Shown piece after piece: positions 21,500-34,760 of a stretch of DNA of 64,000 nucleotides (position 1 is its first letter; the number at the start of each line of letters is the position of its first letter). The DNA comes from Candidatus Contendibacter odensensis (GTDB lineage: Bacteria > Pseudomonadota > Gammaproteobacteria > Competibacterales > Competibacteraceae). Both the position numbers and the translations under genes were made by a program. Where the stretch lies: the NCBI GenBank assembly GCA_002747185.1, contig PDTV01000006.1, forward strand, positions 1 through 64,000, given 5' to 3'. The notes beneath the pieces were generated by a model. The model made no database searches. It was given only the letters and a program-made list of their open reading frames with translations, and had not been told where the DNA came from.

Positions 21500-21847
21500 T
21501 CAGCTTGTAGCGTACTCATCCTCGTAAAGTTCCTGGACCTTGGCGGCCATAATAAAATCATTTTCATGTAACCCGCCAATTTTATGGGTGTAAAACTGTA
21601 CATTGGCATACCCCCAACCAAAACTGATATCAGGATGATGCCCCTCTATTTCAGCCAAATCACCGACCCGATTGACGAAGGCCAAAGCCGTAGCAAAGGT
21701 TTTAAATTTAAATCGTCGCTCCAGTCGGGTACCGTTTTCCAGCAGCACCCAGTCAGGCGCTTGAGCTAGCAGTGCCTCGGCCTCATTTAAGTCAAGCGGA
21801 GGAACACCGCCCTGGCAGGGCTTACAGCTTTTGCGGGACAGTTCCAT
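21500..21847 (-). CDS. phhB: Pterin-4a-carbinolamine dehydratase
   Basis: RRFKFKTFATALAFVNRVGDLAEIEGHHPDISFGWGYANVQFYTHKIGGLHENDFIMAAKV. Confidence 0.93.
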   Translation of the reverse strand: MELSRKSCKPCQGGVPPLDLNEAEALLAQAPDWVLLENGTRLERRFKFKTFATALAFVNRVGDLAEIEGHHPDISFGWGYANVQFYTHKIGGLHENDFIMAAKVQELYEDEYATS

Positions 21848-21915
21848 CAGGCACCTCGCTTATCAGGTAGATTGACTCGGGTAGACCCGTTAGTGTTGGA
21901 GGTTAACACGCTCAT

Positions 21916-22974
21916 TTACAATGTTCCCTTTTCTTGCCAGGGCGGCGCGATAATCTGCTCGGATCGCTTGCGACACACTTCATCAAGTGCCTTGAGCAGA
22001 ATCTCCATATTGATGAGTCTTTCCAGAATATCGCGGATATTACGCAGTGCATAAATAACATCTACATCCATTTCCAGCTGCTTCTCCCGCTCATTCTGCT
22101 CAGCGCGCTCAATGATCGCTTGAATCGTTTGCGATTTGTCCACTGTGCCACCACCAAGTGACTGGGCAAAACCGGCAAGCTTCTCTCGTTGCTCTGCCAC
22201 CCATCCACGATACATTTGCAATAGCTCGTAACCATCCTCAACAGAATAGGCCTTGTAGCGAAACTTAAGCTTTAAATCATCAAAGGTACTGCGGCGAAAA
22301 ACCTTGCCGACTTTCCATTCATTAATGGTGTGTTTAAATTCAACCGGTAAAAAGTCAACATCCGCTTCAATCCGGTTTTTTATAAACTCCAGCTCATCTC
22401 TTTCCTTAGCGACTTCCTTAGCCGTTAATTGTACTTGTTGCTGTATCGCTTCAGCATGACTACGGGTTTTTTCAGGCAGCACGTTCAATTTTACGGGCTG
22501 TTCTGTGGAGCTACCGTACTGACCAACTTCAACCCACTCGGCAATGGCTTCCTCAACTGCACGCATCCGGATATCAACTTCTTCGGCTTCACGCTGTTTC
22601 TCCACTTGCCGCTGTGCCCGTACACGTTCATTTTCAGCCTGTTCTGCAATAGCCCACTCGGCAATTTCTCGCTCCACAGCAGCTCTTTCAGCAGCAACTC
22701 TCTCAGCAGCAGCCTTTGCAATTTCAGCCCGCTTCGCTGCCTGCCGCTCCACGGCTGCTCGTTTCGCTGCCAGGCGCTCCTGCGACATCTTGTGCGCAGC
22801 GGCTCTTTTATCGGCTACCCGCTGCCTCGCCGCTGCCTGCCTGGTAGCTATAAGCCGTTCTTTGAGTTGCTTCTTGCGCCCACGAGAGTGGTTTACCATC
22901 AGCCAAATCATGGTTGCAACGATGCCGATAATTGCAATTAATACAATGACACCTGATATTTGCCACGTACTCAT
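21916..22974 (-). CDS. Hypothetical Ala/Arg/Glu-rich coiled-coil protein with N-terminal TM anchor
   Basis: N-terminal ISGVIVLIAIIGIVATMIWLMV followed by long AERxAAxR repeats and a mixed C-terminal domain. Confidence 0.7.
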   Translation of the reverse strand: MSTWQISGVIVLIAIIGIVATMIWLMVNHSRGRKKQLKERLIATRQAAARQRVADKRAAAHKMSQERLAAKRAAVERQAAKRAEIAKAAAERVAAERAAVEREIAEWAIAEQAENERVRAQRQVEKQREAEEVDIRMRAVEEAIAEWVEVGQYGSSTEQPVKLNVLPEKTRSHAEAIQQQVQLTAKEVAKERDELEFIKNRIEADVDFLPVEFKHTINEWKVGKVFRRSTFDDLKLKFRYKAYSVEDGYELLQMYRGWVAEQREKLAGFAQSLGGGTVDKSQTIQAIIERAEQNEREKQLEMDVDVIYALRNIRDILERLINMEILLKALDEVCRKRSEQIIAPPWQEKGTL

Positions 22975-23065
22975 TTAAGCGCTATCCCAAACCATTATTA
23001 AATTATTCTAATATTACCAATATATAGGCTGTTTTATTGTTAGCCGTAACCGAATACAAATAATA

Positions 23066-23968
23066 CTAAGCCTGCCCGCCAAAAATACCCAGCAACCGGG
23101 GGATTAACCGCGCAAGTTCGCCTGACATCAAGGCAAACTCGGCATCAAAAATAGCTGCTGCTGAATCTGTATCAACCGTTTTCAATGACTCTTGAACAAC
23201 ATCAAGAAACCGCAAATGTCGAATGACCAACGACTCATCCAGCACAAACGCCAGGCGATCGTCCCAAATCAGGCCCAACCGAACCACCTGCTTGCCTGCC
23301 CTAAGATGGCCCTGTAACTCATCACCCCTTAAATCCTGTCCCCGGCAGCGCACTACACCCCCACCTTCTCCTGTTTCGTGCAACTCGCACATGTCTCCGA
23401 AGGCAAACCCTTGTGGAGCACTACCTTCAGCGAGCCACGCTGTCATCACAGCCGCAGGTGAACGTTGTGCTTGTACAGGTACAATCGGCAATGTACCCAC
23501 CGCCTTGCGTATTGCAGCGGTTATTTCCTCAACTGCACGCGGACTCGCGCTGTTCACCACTACCCATTGATTCAGTGGATCGATATATGCAAAGCTGTCT
23601 CGACTTCGGTTTAAGGCTCTAGGCAATAGCTCCTGTATAATCTGTTCACGCAATTCCTGCCGCGCACGCCGCCGTACTGGACCTTGTTGCTGTTCCTCCA
23701 GTACAGCAATGCGCTCGGCCATGATTTGGTTGATCACTACCGGAGGTAACACTTTCTCCTCGGTACGAAGACAAACCAGCATACAAACCATTGCTGCATG
23801 TACCAAATCAACCGCTCCACGACCCAATGGCGGAACCCAGCCAGAACTGCTGAACTGATAGCCCGGGCAGGGCTGGAATGCACAAGATTCCAGCCTTGTC
23901 GCTAAGGCCTCTGCCGTCAATGACCATGGCTCACTGAGCTGAAAAAGAGTCAAGTTATTGAACAACAT
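23066..23968 (-). CDS. rdgC: Recombination-associated protein RdgC
   Basis: FNNLTLFQLSEPW...LATRLESCAFQPCPGYQFSSSGWVPPLG and the KVLPPVVINQIMAERI segment. Confidence 0.95.
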   Translation of the reverse strand: MLFNNLTLFQLSEPWSLTAEALATRLESCAFQPCPGYQFSSSGWVPPLGRGAVDLVHAAMVCMLVCLRTEEKVLPPVVINQIMAERIAVLEEQQQGPVRRRARQELREQIIQELLPRALNRSRDSFAYIDPLNQWVVVNSASPRAVEEITAAIRKAVGTLPIVPVQAQRSPAAVMTAWLAEGSAPQGFAFGDMCELHETGEGGGVVRCRGQDLRGDELQGHLRAGKQVVRLGLIWDDRLAFVLDESLVIRHLRFLDVVQESLKTVDTDSAAAIFDAEFALMSGELARLIPRLLGIFGGQA

Positions 23969-24258
23969 ATAAATTTTATACCTTTACAAAAGTTTTTCTC
24001 GTTAAATGGATAGATAGCGTATCCTGATAAACCAGCTGGAGCCTTAGGATAATCAAACAAAAAAGATAAAGACAAAACCTTATTAAAAAAAAGCCGTTTA
24101 GCTGTATTGAGTTTACCCGTAATGTGGTGTTGCATTTTAACCAAGTGTCCAATAATGATGCACTGCAAAAGAAATAAAATATTTTGTATTTTACATACTG
24201 TTTTTTGTATCTTTATTATTTTACCGTAATTGAACCATGCCATGAGGAGACTGACACA

Positions 24259-24606
24259 ATGGCGAATGACCCGCTATCCCAGATGTCCCAACAGTACCAA
24301 AGTTTCCTGGAACCGGTGATCAGGGCAAACAAGCTATCTGCCGCTAATCTGGAAGCACTGGTTAATTTTCAGATGAATACGCTTCAATCCTATATCGACA
24401 TGGCGATCAGCCGAATGAAAGCTGCCGCTGATATCAATGATCCGGCCAGCCTGCAATTCTTTCTGACCACCCAATCAGAAACCATAGGCAGCATGCATCA
24501 AAAATTGATGAGTGACACCAAAGCGCTTGCCGATCTAACGGCGCGCTTCAAGGCCGATTTCGACAAGCTTGTCCAAGAGAGCATGTTGAATAAAACTTTC
24601 AAGTAA
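24259..24606 (+). CDS. Phasin-family-like protein
   Basis: 115 aa helical protein: QYQSFLEPVIRANKLSAANLEALVNFQMNTLQSYIDMAISRMKAAADINDPASLQFFLTTQSETIGSMHQKLMSDTKALADL. Confidence 0.7.
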   Translation: MANDPLSQMSQQYQSFLEPVIRANKLSAANLEALVNFQMNTLQSYIDMAISRMKAAADINDPASLQFFLTTQSETIGSMHQKLMSDTKALADLTARFKADFDKLVQESMLNKTFK

Positions 24607-24853
24607 GCACGTTCTTCTCTGTACCCTGACGTTAATTGCCAATCAAAAATCCCAGCCAGGCCCCCTCCCCCTGTTAAAGATCGGGAGGGGCAAACTGTAT
24701 TTGGGCTTTACCCATTGCATAACACTTCATCAGAGCGGCCAGTAACAGCAGCGTTGCCTGGCCCCACCCAGCAATACCATAATGCTCAAAACTGTTGTCA
24801 CTTTACCGTTACTTCGACTTTGCGACCAACCCGGCCTGTAGTGCTCCTGACCC

Positions 24854-25942
24854 ATGCACAAAACCCGAATTATTGTTGGCTTATCTGGGGGTGTTGATTC
24901 CTCAGTTGCGGCGCTACAGTTGATTGAACAAGGCCATGAAGTACATGGTGTTTTTATGAAAAACTGGGACGATGGCCTTGATACCGGCTATTGCAGCGCT
25001 GCTGACGATCTGGAAGATGCACGTGCAGTTGCCAAAACCTTGGGCATTCCGCTACATCAAGTCAATTTTACTGCTGAATACCGCGAACATGTATTTCGTT
25101 ATTTTCTAGAGGAATACCGTAGCGGCCGCACCCCCAACCCTGACATCCTGTGTAACACTGAAATCAAATTCAAGGCCTTTCTTAACCATGCCCGACGGCT
25201 AGGAGCTGATCTTATTGCCACAGGACACTACGCCCGGCGGGCCATACAAAACCACCGCTACCTGCTGCTAAAAGGCCGTGATCCCGGCAAAGATCAAAGT
25301 TACTTCCTGCATGGTCTTAACCAGCAACAACTCGCCAGTACCCGGTTTCCTCTCGGAGAGCTACACAAATCAGAAGTGCGGCAACGTGCCGCTGCTGCCA
25401 GATTGGTAACCCACGACAAGAAAGATAGTACCGGTATTTGTTTTATCGGCGAACGACCGTTCCGTGAATTTCTCAACCGTTTTTTACCGGCACAACCTGG
25501 CCCCATTCACTCAACAGACGGCAAAATGCTTGGCAACCACAATGGATTAATGTTTTACACCATCGGCCAGCGACACGGTCTCGGTATTGGCGGTCAGCGT
25601 CATGGTTGTGGCGATCCCTGGTATGTTACGGGCAAGGACTTACGGCACAATATTCTGATCGTTGCTCAAGGCTGTCATCATCCAGCATTGCTCCATCATC
25701 GGCTGCGTAGCTCGCAACTACACTGGATTTCCGGCGAAACGCCTATCATCCCGCTACGCTGTCAGGCTAAAATCCGTTACCGGCAACCTGACCAAGATTG
25801 CATTATTGAAACAGTAAAACACGATCACGCTGACATCCGGTTCCTAAAACCCCAGCGTGCAATCACGCCAGGACAGTCAGTGGTTTTCTATCAAAATGAA
25901 GTCTGTCTTGGTGGCGGTGTGATTGATAGTGCTTATAATTAA
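24854..25942 (+). CDS. mnmA: tRNA-specific 2-thiouridylase MnmA
   Basis: IIVGLSGGVDSSVAALQLIEQG, GRTPNPDILCNTEIKF, TGICFIGER. Confidence 0.97.
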   Translation: MHKTRIIVGLSGGVDSSVAALQLIEQGHEVHGVFMKNWDDGLDTGYCSAADDLEDARAVAKTLGIPLHQVNFTAEYREHVFRYFLEEYRSGRTPNPDILCNTEIKFKAFLNHARRLGADLIATGHYARRAIQNHRYLLLKGRDPGKDQSYFLHGLNQQQLASTRFPLGELHKSEVRQRAAAARLVTHDKKDSTGICFIGERPFREFLNRFLPAQPGPIHSTDGKMLGNHNGLMFYTIGQRHGLGIGGQRHGCGDPWYVTGKDLRHNILIVAQGCHHPALLHHRLRSSQLHWISGETPIIPLRCQAKIRYRQPDQDCIIETVKHDHADIRFLKPQRAITPGQSVVFYQNEVCLGGGVIDSAYN

Positions 25943-26179
25943 CATCTTATAATAATTAAGAAAAAACAAATATAAAGTGTTTTGGTATTGCCTATGATCA
26001 TGTAGATAAATCAAATAAAAAACAATAAACTTAACCTTATCGAAATCCTCCGGCGCACAATCAAACCGCAATGACGTCCACCCAAAGCTTGTCCCGGCTT
26101 CCAGCGCCTAAACGCCAAAATCCAAAATAGCCTCAATCACCTTGGATCAAGCAAGATAACTTTTGATTAATTATTTATT

Positions 26180-26797
26180 ATGCCCCAAACTGATTATGAC
26201 CGTGTGATTGCCCTTGCCGGACTTGTACAGGCAACCAGCCTTGTACGCGATATCGCACAGCGCGGCCTCGCTGATGCCGCCGATATTGAAACCTGCCTGA
26301 CCAGCCTGGTTCAGGTCGATGCCGCCACCAGCGCCCATGTCTATGGTGACATTGCCAAATTACGTACGGGTTTACAACGACTTGCACAGCAACTTGAAAA
26401 TCCCCGTGATACGGAACTGACGCACTATGTCATAACACTATTAAGCCTGGAGCGTAAGCTCACGCGACGCGATGATCTGTTAGCAATAATCAGAAACGGC
26501 ATTCAGGGCATCATGGTCAACCTGGCTTATTTTTCGATCAATCACAGCAACACCATTGCGCGTTTTGCTGATATTTACCTAAAAACCATTAGCACCCTAT
26601 CACCCCGCATTATGGTTAAAGGCTCACCCGATCATTTAAGCAACACTGAAAACACTAACCAGATTCGGGCATTACTATTGGCAGGTATCCGTGCGGCCAT
26701 GCTGTGGAGGCAAAGCGGTGGTAGTCGCTTGACACTACTACTACGACGCAATCCATTGCTGCGAGAATGTCAGCGCTTGCAGATAGAACGTCCCTAA
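26180..26797 (+). CDS. hflD: High-frequency lysogenization protein HflD homologue
   Basis: DRVIALAGLVQATSLVRDIAQRG...; follows mnmA as in many gammaproteobacteria. Confidence 0.9.
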   Translation: MPQTDYDRVIALAGLVQATSLVRDIAQRGLADAADIETCLTSLVQVDAATSAHVYGDIAKLRTGLQRLAQQLENPRDTELTHYVITLLSLERKLTRRDDLLAIIRNGIQGIMVNLAYFSINHSNTIARFADIYLKTISTLSPRIMVKGSPDHLSNTENTNQIRALLLAGIRAAMLWRQSGGSRLTLLLRRNPLLRECQRLQIERP

Positions 26798-26830
26798 GTC
26801 CTGAAATTGCCGAGATTGGAAAACCAGGTA

Positions 26831-28996
26831 TCAGGTTTGCCGATAAACCTCGGCCACGTTGTGTAACTGGCTGATTTTATCCAGCAATTGACTCAGTTGC
26901 ACCACATCCGTAATCTTCAGCTTTAACGCCATACGTGCAATTGAAGTCTTCTGATCTGTTTGAGTATTGACACCCAGCACATTCACCTCTTCATTAGAGA
27001 GAACAGCGGTGATATCACGCAGCAATCCAGGACGGTCATAGGCAAGAATCATAATATCCACCGAACAAGTTGCCGGTGTCTCACCCCAACCTACATCAAT
27101 CACCCGATCTGAAGATTGCATGGCCAGACTCAAGAAGTTGGTGCAATCCTGCCGGTGAATCGTGACACCACGTCCTTGGGTAATGTAACCAATAATTGGC
27201 TCAAAGGGTACAGGTTGGCAACACTGTGCCATTTGAGTCAACAGCTGCCCCACACCGTAAATTTTTATATCATGCTTGCCGGAATCTGTGGTTCTTGTTC
27301 TGCGGACCATCGGCAAGTTGCCTTCGGTGATCGCCGATGCAGCCAGTACTTCCGAAGTCCGGTCAATCACCTGTCCTGTACTTAATACACCACGACCGAT
27401 GGCGGCAAACATCTCTTCAGGCCTGGCAAAACCAAGTTTATCCGCAACTTTTTCCAGCTTAAGGTTATGAATACCCAGGCACTGAAACTCCCGTTCGAGG
27501 GTGGCGCGACCGGCTATAATACAATTTTCCTTATCTTGCTGAATAAACCACTGGCGAATTTTGGCTCGTGCTCGACTGCTCGCAACATAACCCAAATGCG
27601 GGTTGAGCCAGTCGCGGCTTGGCTCGCCCTGTTTTGCTGTTAACACTTCCACCCGTTCGCCATTACTGAGTGCATAGCTGAGTGGCACAATCCGGCCATT
27701 GACTTTCGCACCTCGACAGCGATGCCCTACCTCAGTGTGGATATGATAGGCAAAATCGAGCGGAGTTGCGCCTCTCGGCAAATCGATGATAGCACCCTTG
27801 GGCGTGATGACATAAACCCGATCCTGGAATGCCTCGGCCTTAAAATGCTCTGGCAAGTTATTTTCATCGAGATCCCCATCACGCCGTTCAAGCATTTTCC
27901 GTAACCAGGCAATCTGCTGAGTCACCGCATCGCCTCGCGCTGTACTGCCACCGCTTTCCTTATAATGCCAATGCGCCGCAATACCTAGCTCGGCACTACG
28001 GTGCATTTCAACAGTACGAATCTGCACTTCCAGAACACGGCCTTCAGGCCCGATAACAGCCGTATGCAGGGATTGATAGCCGTTGGGCTTAGGTTGGGCA
28101 ATATAGTCGTCAAACCCCTGCTGGATATGATTCCACTGGGTGTGCACCACCCCCAATGCTGCGTAGCAGTCATTCACAGTATCGACGATCACACGAACGG
28201 CCCGCACATCAAAAACCTGCTCGAAGGACAGCTTTTTTTGCTGCATTTTTCGCCAGATACTATAGATATGTTTGACTCGTCCTTTTACCTCGGCATGTAA
28301 ATGCGCTTTCTGTAGCAGTGTACTCAGTTTCTCGGTGACCTTCGTAATATAGTGCTCACGATCAACGCGACGTTGTGCCAGCGCCGCTGCCAGCCTTTTG
28401 TAAACAACCGGCTCCAGCACACGTAACGCTAAATCCTCCATTTCCCACTTAATCCGGGCAATACCCAACCGATTCGCCAGTGGTGTAAAAATATCGAGTG
28501 TCTCACGTGCAATGCGCCGTTGCTCCTCTACAGGATACTGCTCTATCGTTCGGCGCAGCGTATGTAGCCGAAACGCCAACTTCATGAGCACTATTCGTAA
28601 ATCACGAGCCATCGCCAACAACAGCTTTCGCAAGCTTTCCAATTGTTGGTCTGCTTGCTCACTATCTCGATGCAGGTCACTGATGGTATCAAGCTTGATA
28701 AGACCATCGACCAAACCGACAACAACAGGATCGAACTTACCTTGCAGGGCCTTAAATGTTAAGGTTCCGGCGGCGACCGGGCCATATAAAAATGCAGCCG
28801 CAACCGCTTCATAACCCATACCTAAATCAACCAGCAGATCGGCAACCGCCAAGCTTGTCTCGCCGCCTGATTCACCCCCCAATACATAGGCATATCGCAC
28901 ACTTTCCATTTGTGACGGCATCCACTGAAAGGGTAAAGCGTCCAACCAGCTATCAAAACTTATACCAACCAGCCTGGTTTGCTTGGAAGTGACCAT
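26831..28996 (-). CDS. relA: GTP pyrophosphokinase RelA
   Basis: 721 aa; degenerate HD region, YAALGVVHTQWNHIQQGFDDYIAQPKPNGYQSLHTAVIGPEG synthetase motif, TGS and ACT domains. Confidence 0.95.
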   Translation of the reverse strand: MVTSKQTRLVGISFDSWLDALPFQWMPSQMESVRYAYVLGGESGGETSLAVADLLVDLGMGYEAVAAAFLYGPVAAGTLTFKALQGKFDPVVVGLVDGLIKLDTISDLHRDSEQADQQLESLRKLLLAMARDLRIVLMKLAFRLHTLRRTIEQYPVEEQRRIARETLDIFTPLANRLGIARIKWEMEDLALRVLEPVVYKRLAAALAQRRVDREHYITKVTEKLSTLLQKAHLHAEVKGRVKHIYSIWRKMQQKKLSFEQVFDVRAVRVIVDTVNDCYAALGVVHTQWNHIQQGFDDYIAQPKPNGYQSLHTAVIGPEGRVLEVQIRTVEMHRSAELGIAAHWHYKESGGSTARGDAVTQQIAWLRKMLERRDGDLDENNLPEHFKAEAFQDRVYVITPKGAIIDLPRGATPLDFAYHIHTEVGHRCRGAKVNGRIVPLSYALSNGERVEVLTAKQGEPSRDWLNPHLGYVASSRARAKIRQWFIQQDKENCIIAGRATLEREFQCLGIHNLKLEKVADKLGFARPEEMFAAIGRGVLSTGQVIDRTSEVLAASAITEGNLPMVRRTRTTDSGKHDIKIYGVGQLLTQMAQCCQPVPFEPIIGYITQGRGVTIHRQDCTNFLSLAMQSSDRVIDVGWGETPATCSVDIMILAYDRPGLLRDITAVLSNEEVNVLGVNTQTDQKTSIARMALKLKITDVVQLSQLLDKISQLHNVAEVYRQT

Positions 28997-29860
28997 TTAA
29001 AAATTCCAGACAATAAGCCATAGACGCTATCCCGGATAGAAAAAAGCAAACCTCATGGAGTAGATAGTATGGCGACTAAAGCAGGGTGGAAATGCTGGGT
29101 GAGGCAGGTATCACGCGCCACCATCCTTGCTCCCACTGCAACAAGAAAACACTCAGACGGTGACTGGATAAGAAACAGACATTACAGCTAATTGTTTTTA
29201 GCACCTGGGTCAACCTGGTGCGAATAACAGCCAATCGCGCTTCCGGCATTTTGAGCTTCGCCATGAAGCACACGGATCGATAGATCAACACCCGCACACT
29301 CCTCAATCAAGCGGTTCAAGGTACTGTTCAGGCTTTCGCCTGGAATAATAATCGGCCCCATATTGGCTCCTTTCATCAGCTCCTGGTAAGTTGCCATTGA
29401 CAAGCCACTCACCTTAATAACCTGCGATATCAGATGCAAGGTGACATTTCAAGCAGTTTTTCTCAAGAATCTGGATGCACATTTTTCTGGAAGCTGACCT
29501 GTTTCTCTGTAGTGCAACCCACCCGCGCCCAGACCGATCACCAGCGTGGTTGTAAGCAGCTTATGAGCCTGCATGGATTACCCTTTGCGTTGAGTTACCA
29601 GAACTGTATAAAAAGCCTTAATCTTTATCACACCACCTGGCTCCACACTTGGCCTTTCCACAATGCACCTATTATCTCAAGCTATAGCCCAACGGTTTTA
29701 TCCTGACAAGGCAATCACACCCTAATTTACTTAACTTTTTAAAATCAATTCATCTTGAATACTTTTACCATTTCTCAGGGCAGATCGATACCCATCACTT
29801 TCTCCATTCAAGCTCTTGAGGTCTGAATATCGTTGATAGCCGCACGCACGTAAAAGATCA

Positions 29861-32101
<2,241 letters not shown>

Positions 32102-32129
32102 ATCATCAATCCAGTTTTACAGCAACCTG

Positions 32130-32387
32130 TCACATCGGGCGGATACTCACATGCTTACGATTGCGGGGACCTTTCGTCTCAAACACAACGTAACCATCGG
32201 TCTTGGCAAACAAAGTATGATCCTTGCCACAACCCACGTTCGAGCCTGGATGAAAACGGGTACCACGCTGCCGAACAAGGATATTACCAGCACGTACCTG
32301 CTGCCCGCCAAAGCGCTTGACACCCAAGCGTTTAGACTCGGAGTCACGACCATTGCGGCTACTGCCACCTGCTTTTTTATGTGCCAT
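32130..32387 (-). CDS. rpmA: 50S ribosomal protein L27
   Basis: [48 protein letters not shown]. Confidence 0.99.
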   Translation of the reverse strand: MAHKKAGGSSRNGRDSESKRLGVKRFGGQQVRAGNILVRQRGTRFHPGSNVGCGKDHTLFAKTDGYVVFETKGPRNRKHVSIRPM

Positions 32388-32432
32388 ATTTACAAACCCT
32401 CACACACAACTTGATGTCACCGTCAAAGTGAC

Positions 32433-32747
32433 TCAAAAACCGCTGATACCACTGATCTGCAACTCTGTATAGTGCTGCCGATGCCCTTGTCTTTTCAGGT
32501 GATGCTTGCGACGACGGAACTTGATAATCCGCACTTTTGGCGCACGAGCCTGCGCCTTGATTGTTGCCGTGACCCTGGCGCCTTCTACATAGGGTGTACC
32601 CAACGTCACCTGTTCGCCGTCAGCGATTGCCAGTATTGTGTCGAATTCGACGGAAGCGCCCTCCTCGGCTTCAAGCTTTTCGACCTTGAGGGTTTGCCCC
32701 TCGGTAACCCGGTATTGCTTGCCCCCGGTTTTTATGACAGCGTACAT
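32433..32747 (-). CDS. rplU: 50S ribosomal protein L21
   Basis: [41 protein letters not shown]; start at internal Met. Confidence 0.98.
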   Translation of the reverse strand: MYAVIKTGGKQYRVTEGQTLKVEKLEAEEGASVEFDTILAIADGEQVTLGTPYVEGARVTATIKAQARAPKVRIIKFRRRKHHLKRQGHRQHYTELQISGISGF

Positions 32748-32917
32748 TGATAAACTCTCCAAACGGCTCATCCGTCCTGACTAAAAGGGTGTAATTTTAG
32801 CGTTGTGTACCGCCAAGGTCAAATAAATCCAGTCAATAGCGATGCTTACACTATATCTTGACCCTGCCACAAGCAGTCCGTAGCATAATCCGTATTCCCG
32901 GCAAGGCTAGTCTTTTC

Positions 32918-33886
32918 ATGGATATCATACAAATTCGCACACCGATTGCCGACGATCTAAACGCTGTCAATGACTTGATTCGTCGAGAACTGCGCTCTGA
33001 TGTGATATTAATCAATCAGTTAGCGAGCTATATTATTGATAGTGGTGGTAAAAGGCTGCGACCTGTCACCACACTGCTAGCTGCACATGCTAGCGGCTAC
33101 TCTGGTGCTCACCATCTGGCTGCAGCCGCCATTGTTGAGTTTATCCATACGGCCACTTTATTACACGATGATGTTGTCGATGAGTCTGCGCTTCGGCGTG
33201 GTCATGAGACGGCCAATGCAATCTGGGGTAATCAAGCCAGCGTATTAGTAGGTGATTTCCTGTACTCCCGTTCATTCCAGATGATGGTTAGCATCGGTAA
33301 TATGCGTGTTATGGAGATTTTGGCTGACACGACCAATACCATCGCTGAAGGCGAGGTCATGCAGCTACTGAACTGCCATAATCCTGACACCACTGAAGAA
33401 CATTACATGGCGGTTATTCATTGTAAAACGGCCAAATTATTTGAGGCTGCAGCACAATTAGGCGCGATATTAGCCCATCAATCCAAAGATGTAGAACTAG
33501 CTCTGGGTCGTTATGGAATGCATCTGGGTACAGCCTTTCAGCTCATTGATGATGTACTGGACTACAGCGCCTCCAGTACCGAGCTGGGTAAAAATATCGG
33601 TGACGATCTTGCTGAAGGCAAACCGACCCTGCCACTGATTCATACCATGCGCCATGGCGCTTCAGACCAAGTACGTGCTATTCGGGACGCTATTGAACAG
33701 GGTGGCCTGGAGCATATTACGACAGTCCGTCGCGCTATTGAATCTACTGGAGCATTGGACTACACTGCCGAACTTGCCGCCAAGGAAGCCGAAAAAGCAA
33801 TCGAGAATCTGGCGGTATTACCGGGTTCAGCTGCCAAAACATCGCTTGAGTATCTTGCCCGATTTGCAGTTAACCGCCGCTATTAG
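32918..33886 (+). CDS. ispB: Octaprenyl/polyprenyl diphosphate synthase
   Basis: GGKRLRPVTTLLAA, LLHDDVVDESALRRG, FQLIDDVLDY. Confidence 0.95.
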   Translation: MDIIQIRTPIADDLNAVNDLIRRELRSDVILINQLASYIIDSGGKRLRPVTTLLAAHASGYSGAHHLAAAAIVEFIHTATLLHDDVVDESALRRGHETANAIWGNQASVLVGDFLYSRSFQMMVSIGNMRVMEILADTTNTIAEGEVMQLLNCHNPDTTEEHYMAVIHCKTAKLFEAAAQLGAILAHQSKDVELALGRYGMHLGTAFQLIDDVLDYSASSTELGKNIGDDLAEGKPTLPLIHTMRHGASDQVRAIRDAIEQGGLEHITTVRRAIESTGALDYTAELAAKEAEKAIENLAVLPGSAAKTSLEYLARFAVNRRY

Positions 33887-33911
33887 CAGCGCTGTCCCGT
33901 TCTTGGATGTT

Positions 33912-33988
33912 CGGAGTGTAGCTCAGCTTGGTAGAGCACTGCCTTCGGGAGGCAGGGGCCGGAGGTTCAAATCCTCTCACTCCGACCA
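33912..33988 (+). tRNA. tRNA-Pro (anticodon CGG)
   Basis: cggagtgtagctcagcttggtagagcactgccttcgggaggcaggggccggaggttcaaatcctctcactccgacca folds as a cloverleaf with encoded CCA. Confidence 0.96.
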
Positions 33989-34129
33989 ATTCTAACACCC
34001 ATATCCTTCAATCCGATTTCCCTAATCCTCAAAAGGATTAAAGTATGCCCAGCCTTCCAGCGGCTAGTTTGGATATCACCCCCGTTTGCGGAAAGCCGTT
34101 TATCCCATAAATTAACTTGGGCGATGACA

Positions 34130-34169
34130 GTGATCATACAATCCGGGAAGTGATCATACAATCCGGGAA
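34130..34169. repeat. 20-bp tandem duplication gtgatcatacaatccgggaa x2
   Basis: Directly read. Confidence 0.9.
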
Positions 34170-34648
34170 ACGAATACAGCAAAAGCACCATAATCTGTGC
34201 GTAATTAAAATATTTCTTAATTTTTTACGGCTAGCATTTAAGGGCTCTATTTTGGTTTTGCCAACGAAACAGCATTCTTAATGCTTATGCCAAAGTGCCG
34301 GCTCGTTTCTTCAAAGGCTAACCCTTCATTCGCCTTTATCCCAAATACTTTACAGCAGCTTACGGCGGGAATCTGGTGAATAGCCCATAACTTAATAAGT
34401 ATGCCCTTATATATCAGGTTATTTTGTTTTTGCTATACGAAAAGCTTTCGGCCGCGTCCAAAAAATAGTCTGCCCTTACGGGGTGGCCCCATGAGTGATG
34501 CGAAAGTCACCGCCTTTGAAAAACGGCTTCATTGGAACGATACGGTCATAAGTACGTCGTTGGGATGATGCGGGCAAATTAGCTGACACAGCCGTCCCAC
34601 CCTTTGCGTATTACGAGGTGCTTTACAACATTACGCCTGGTTAACAAA

Positions 34649-34725
34649 TATAGCGGAACCAATTAGATTTGATTAATTGGTTCCGCTATATTTGGCCATT
34701 TTAACGCGCAAGCGCCTGCGCTTCA
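34649..34725 (+). repeat. Double-palindrome element, copy C (second palindrome shortened)
   Basis: TATAGCGGAACCAATTAGATTTGATTAATTGGTTCCGCTATA perfect first palindrome, then linker and GCGCAAGCGCCTGCGCTT. Confidence 0.85.
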
Positions 34726-34744
34726 AAATAAAGCCGCAAAAAAA

Positions 34745-34760
34745 CCCGCATAACCGCGGG
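34745..34760 (-). terminator. Terminator after tRNA-Ala
   Basis: cccgcataaccgcggg hairpin with TTTTTTT on the minus strand. Confidence 0.65.

Noticed and set aside
22429-22978. Plus-strand ORFs of 170 and 144 aa
   Set aside because: They are antisense to the Ala/Arg/Glu-rich coiled-coil gene and are low-complexity shadow ORFs.
24661-24695. GC-rich inverted repeat after the phasin-like gene as a terminator
   Set aside because: Stem is plausible (ccctccc/gggaggg) but no T-tract follows, so not called.
29740-29860. Reading frame DLLRACGYQRYSDLKSLNGESDGYRSALRNGKSIQDELILKS downstream of proB
   Set aside because: No start codon after the in-frame stop; at most a gene remnant.
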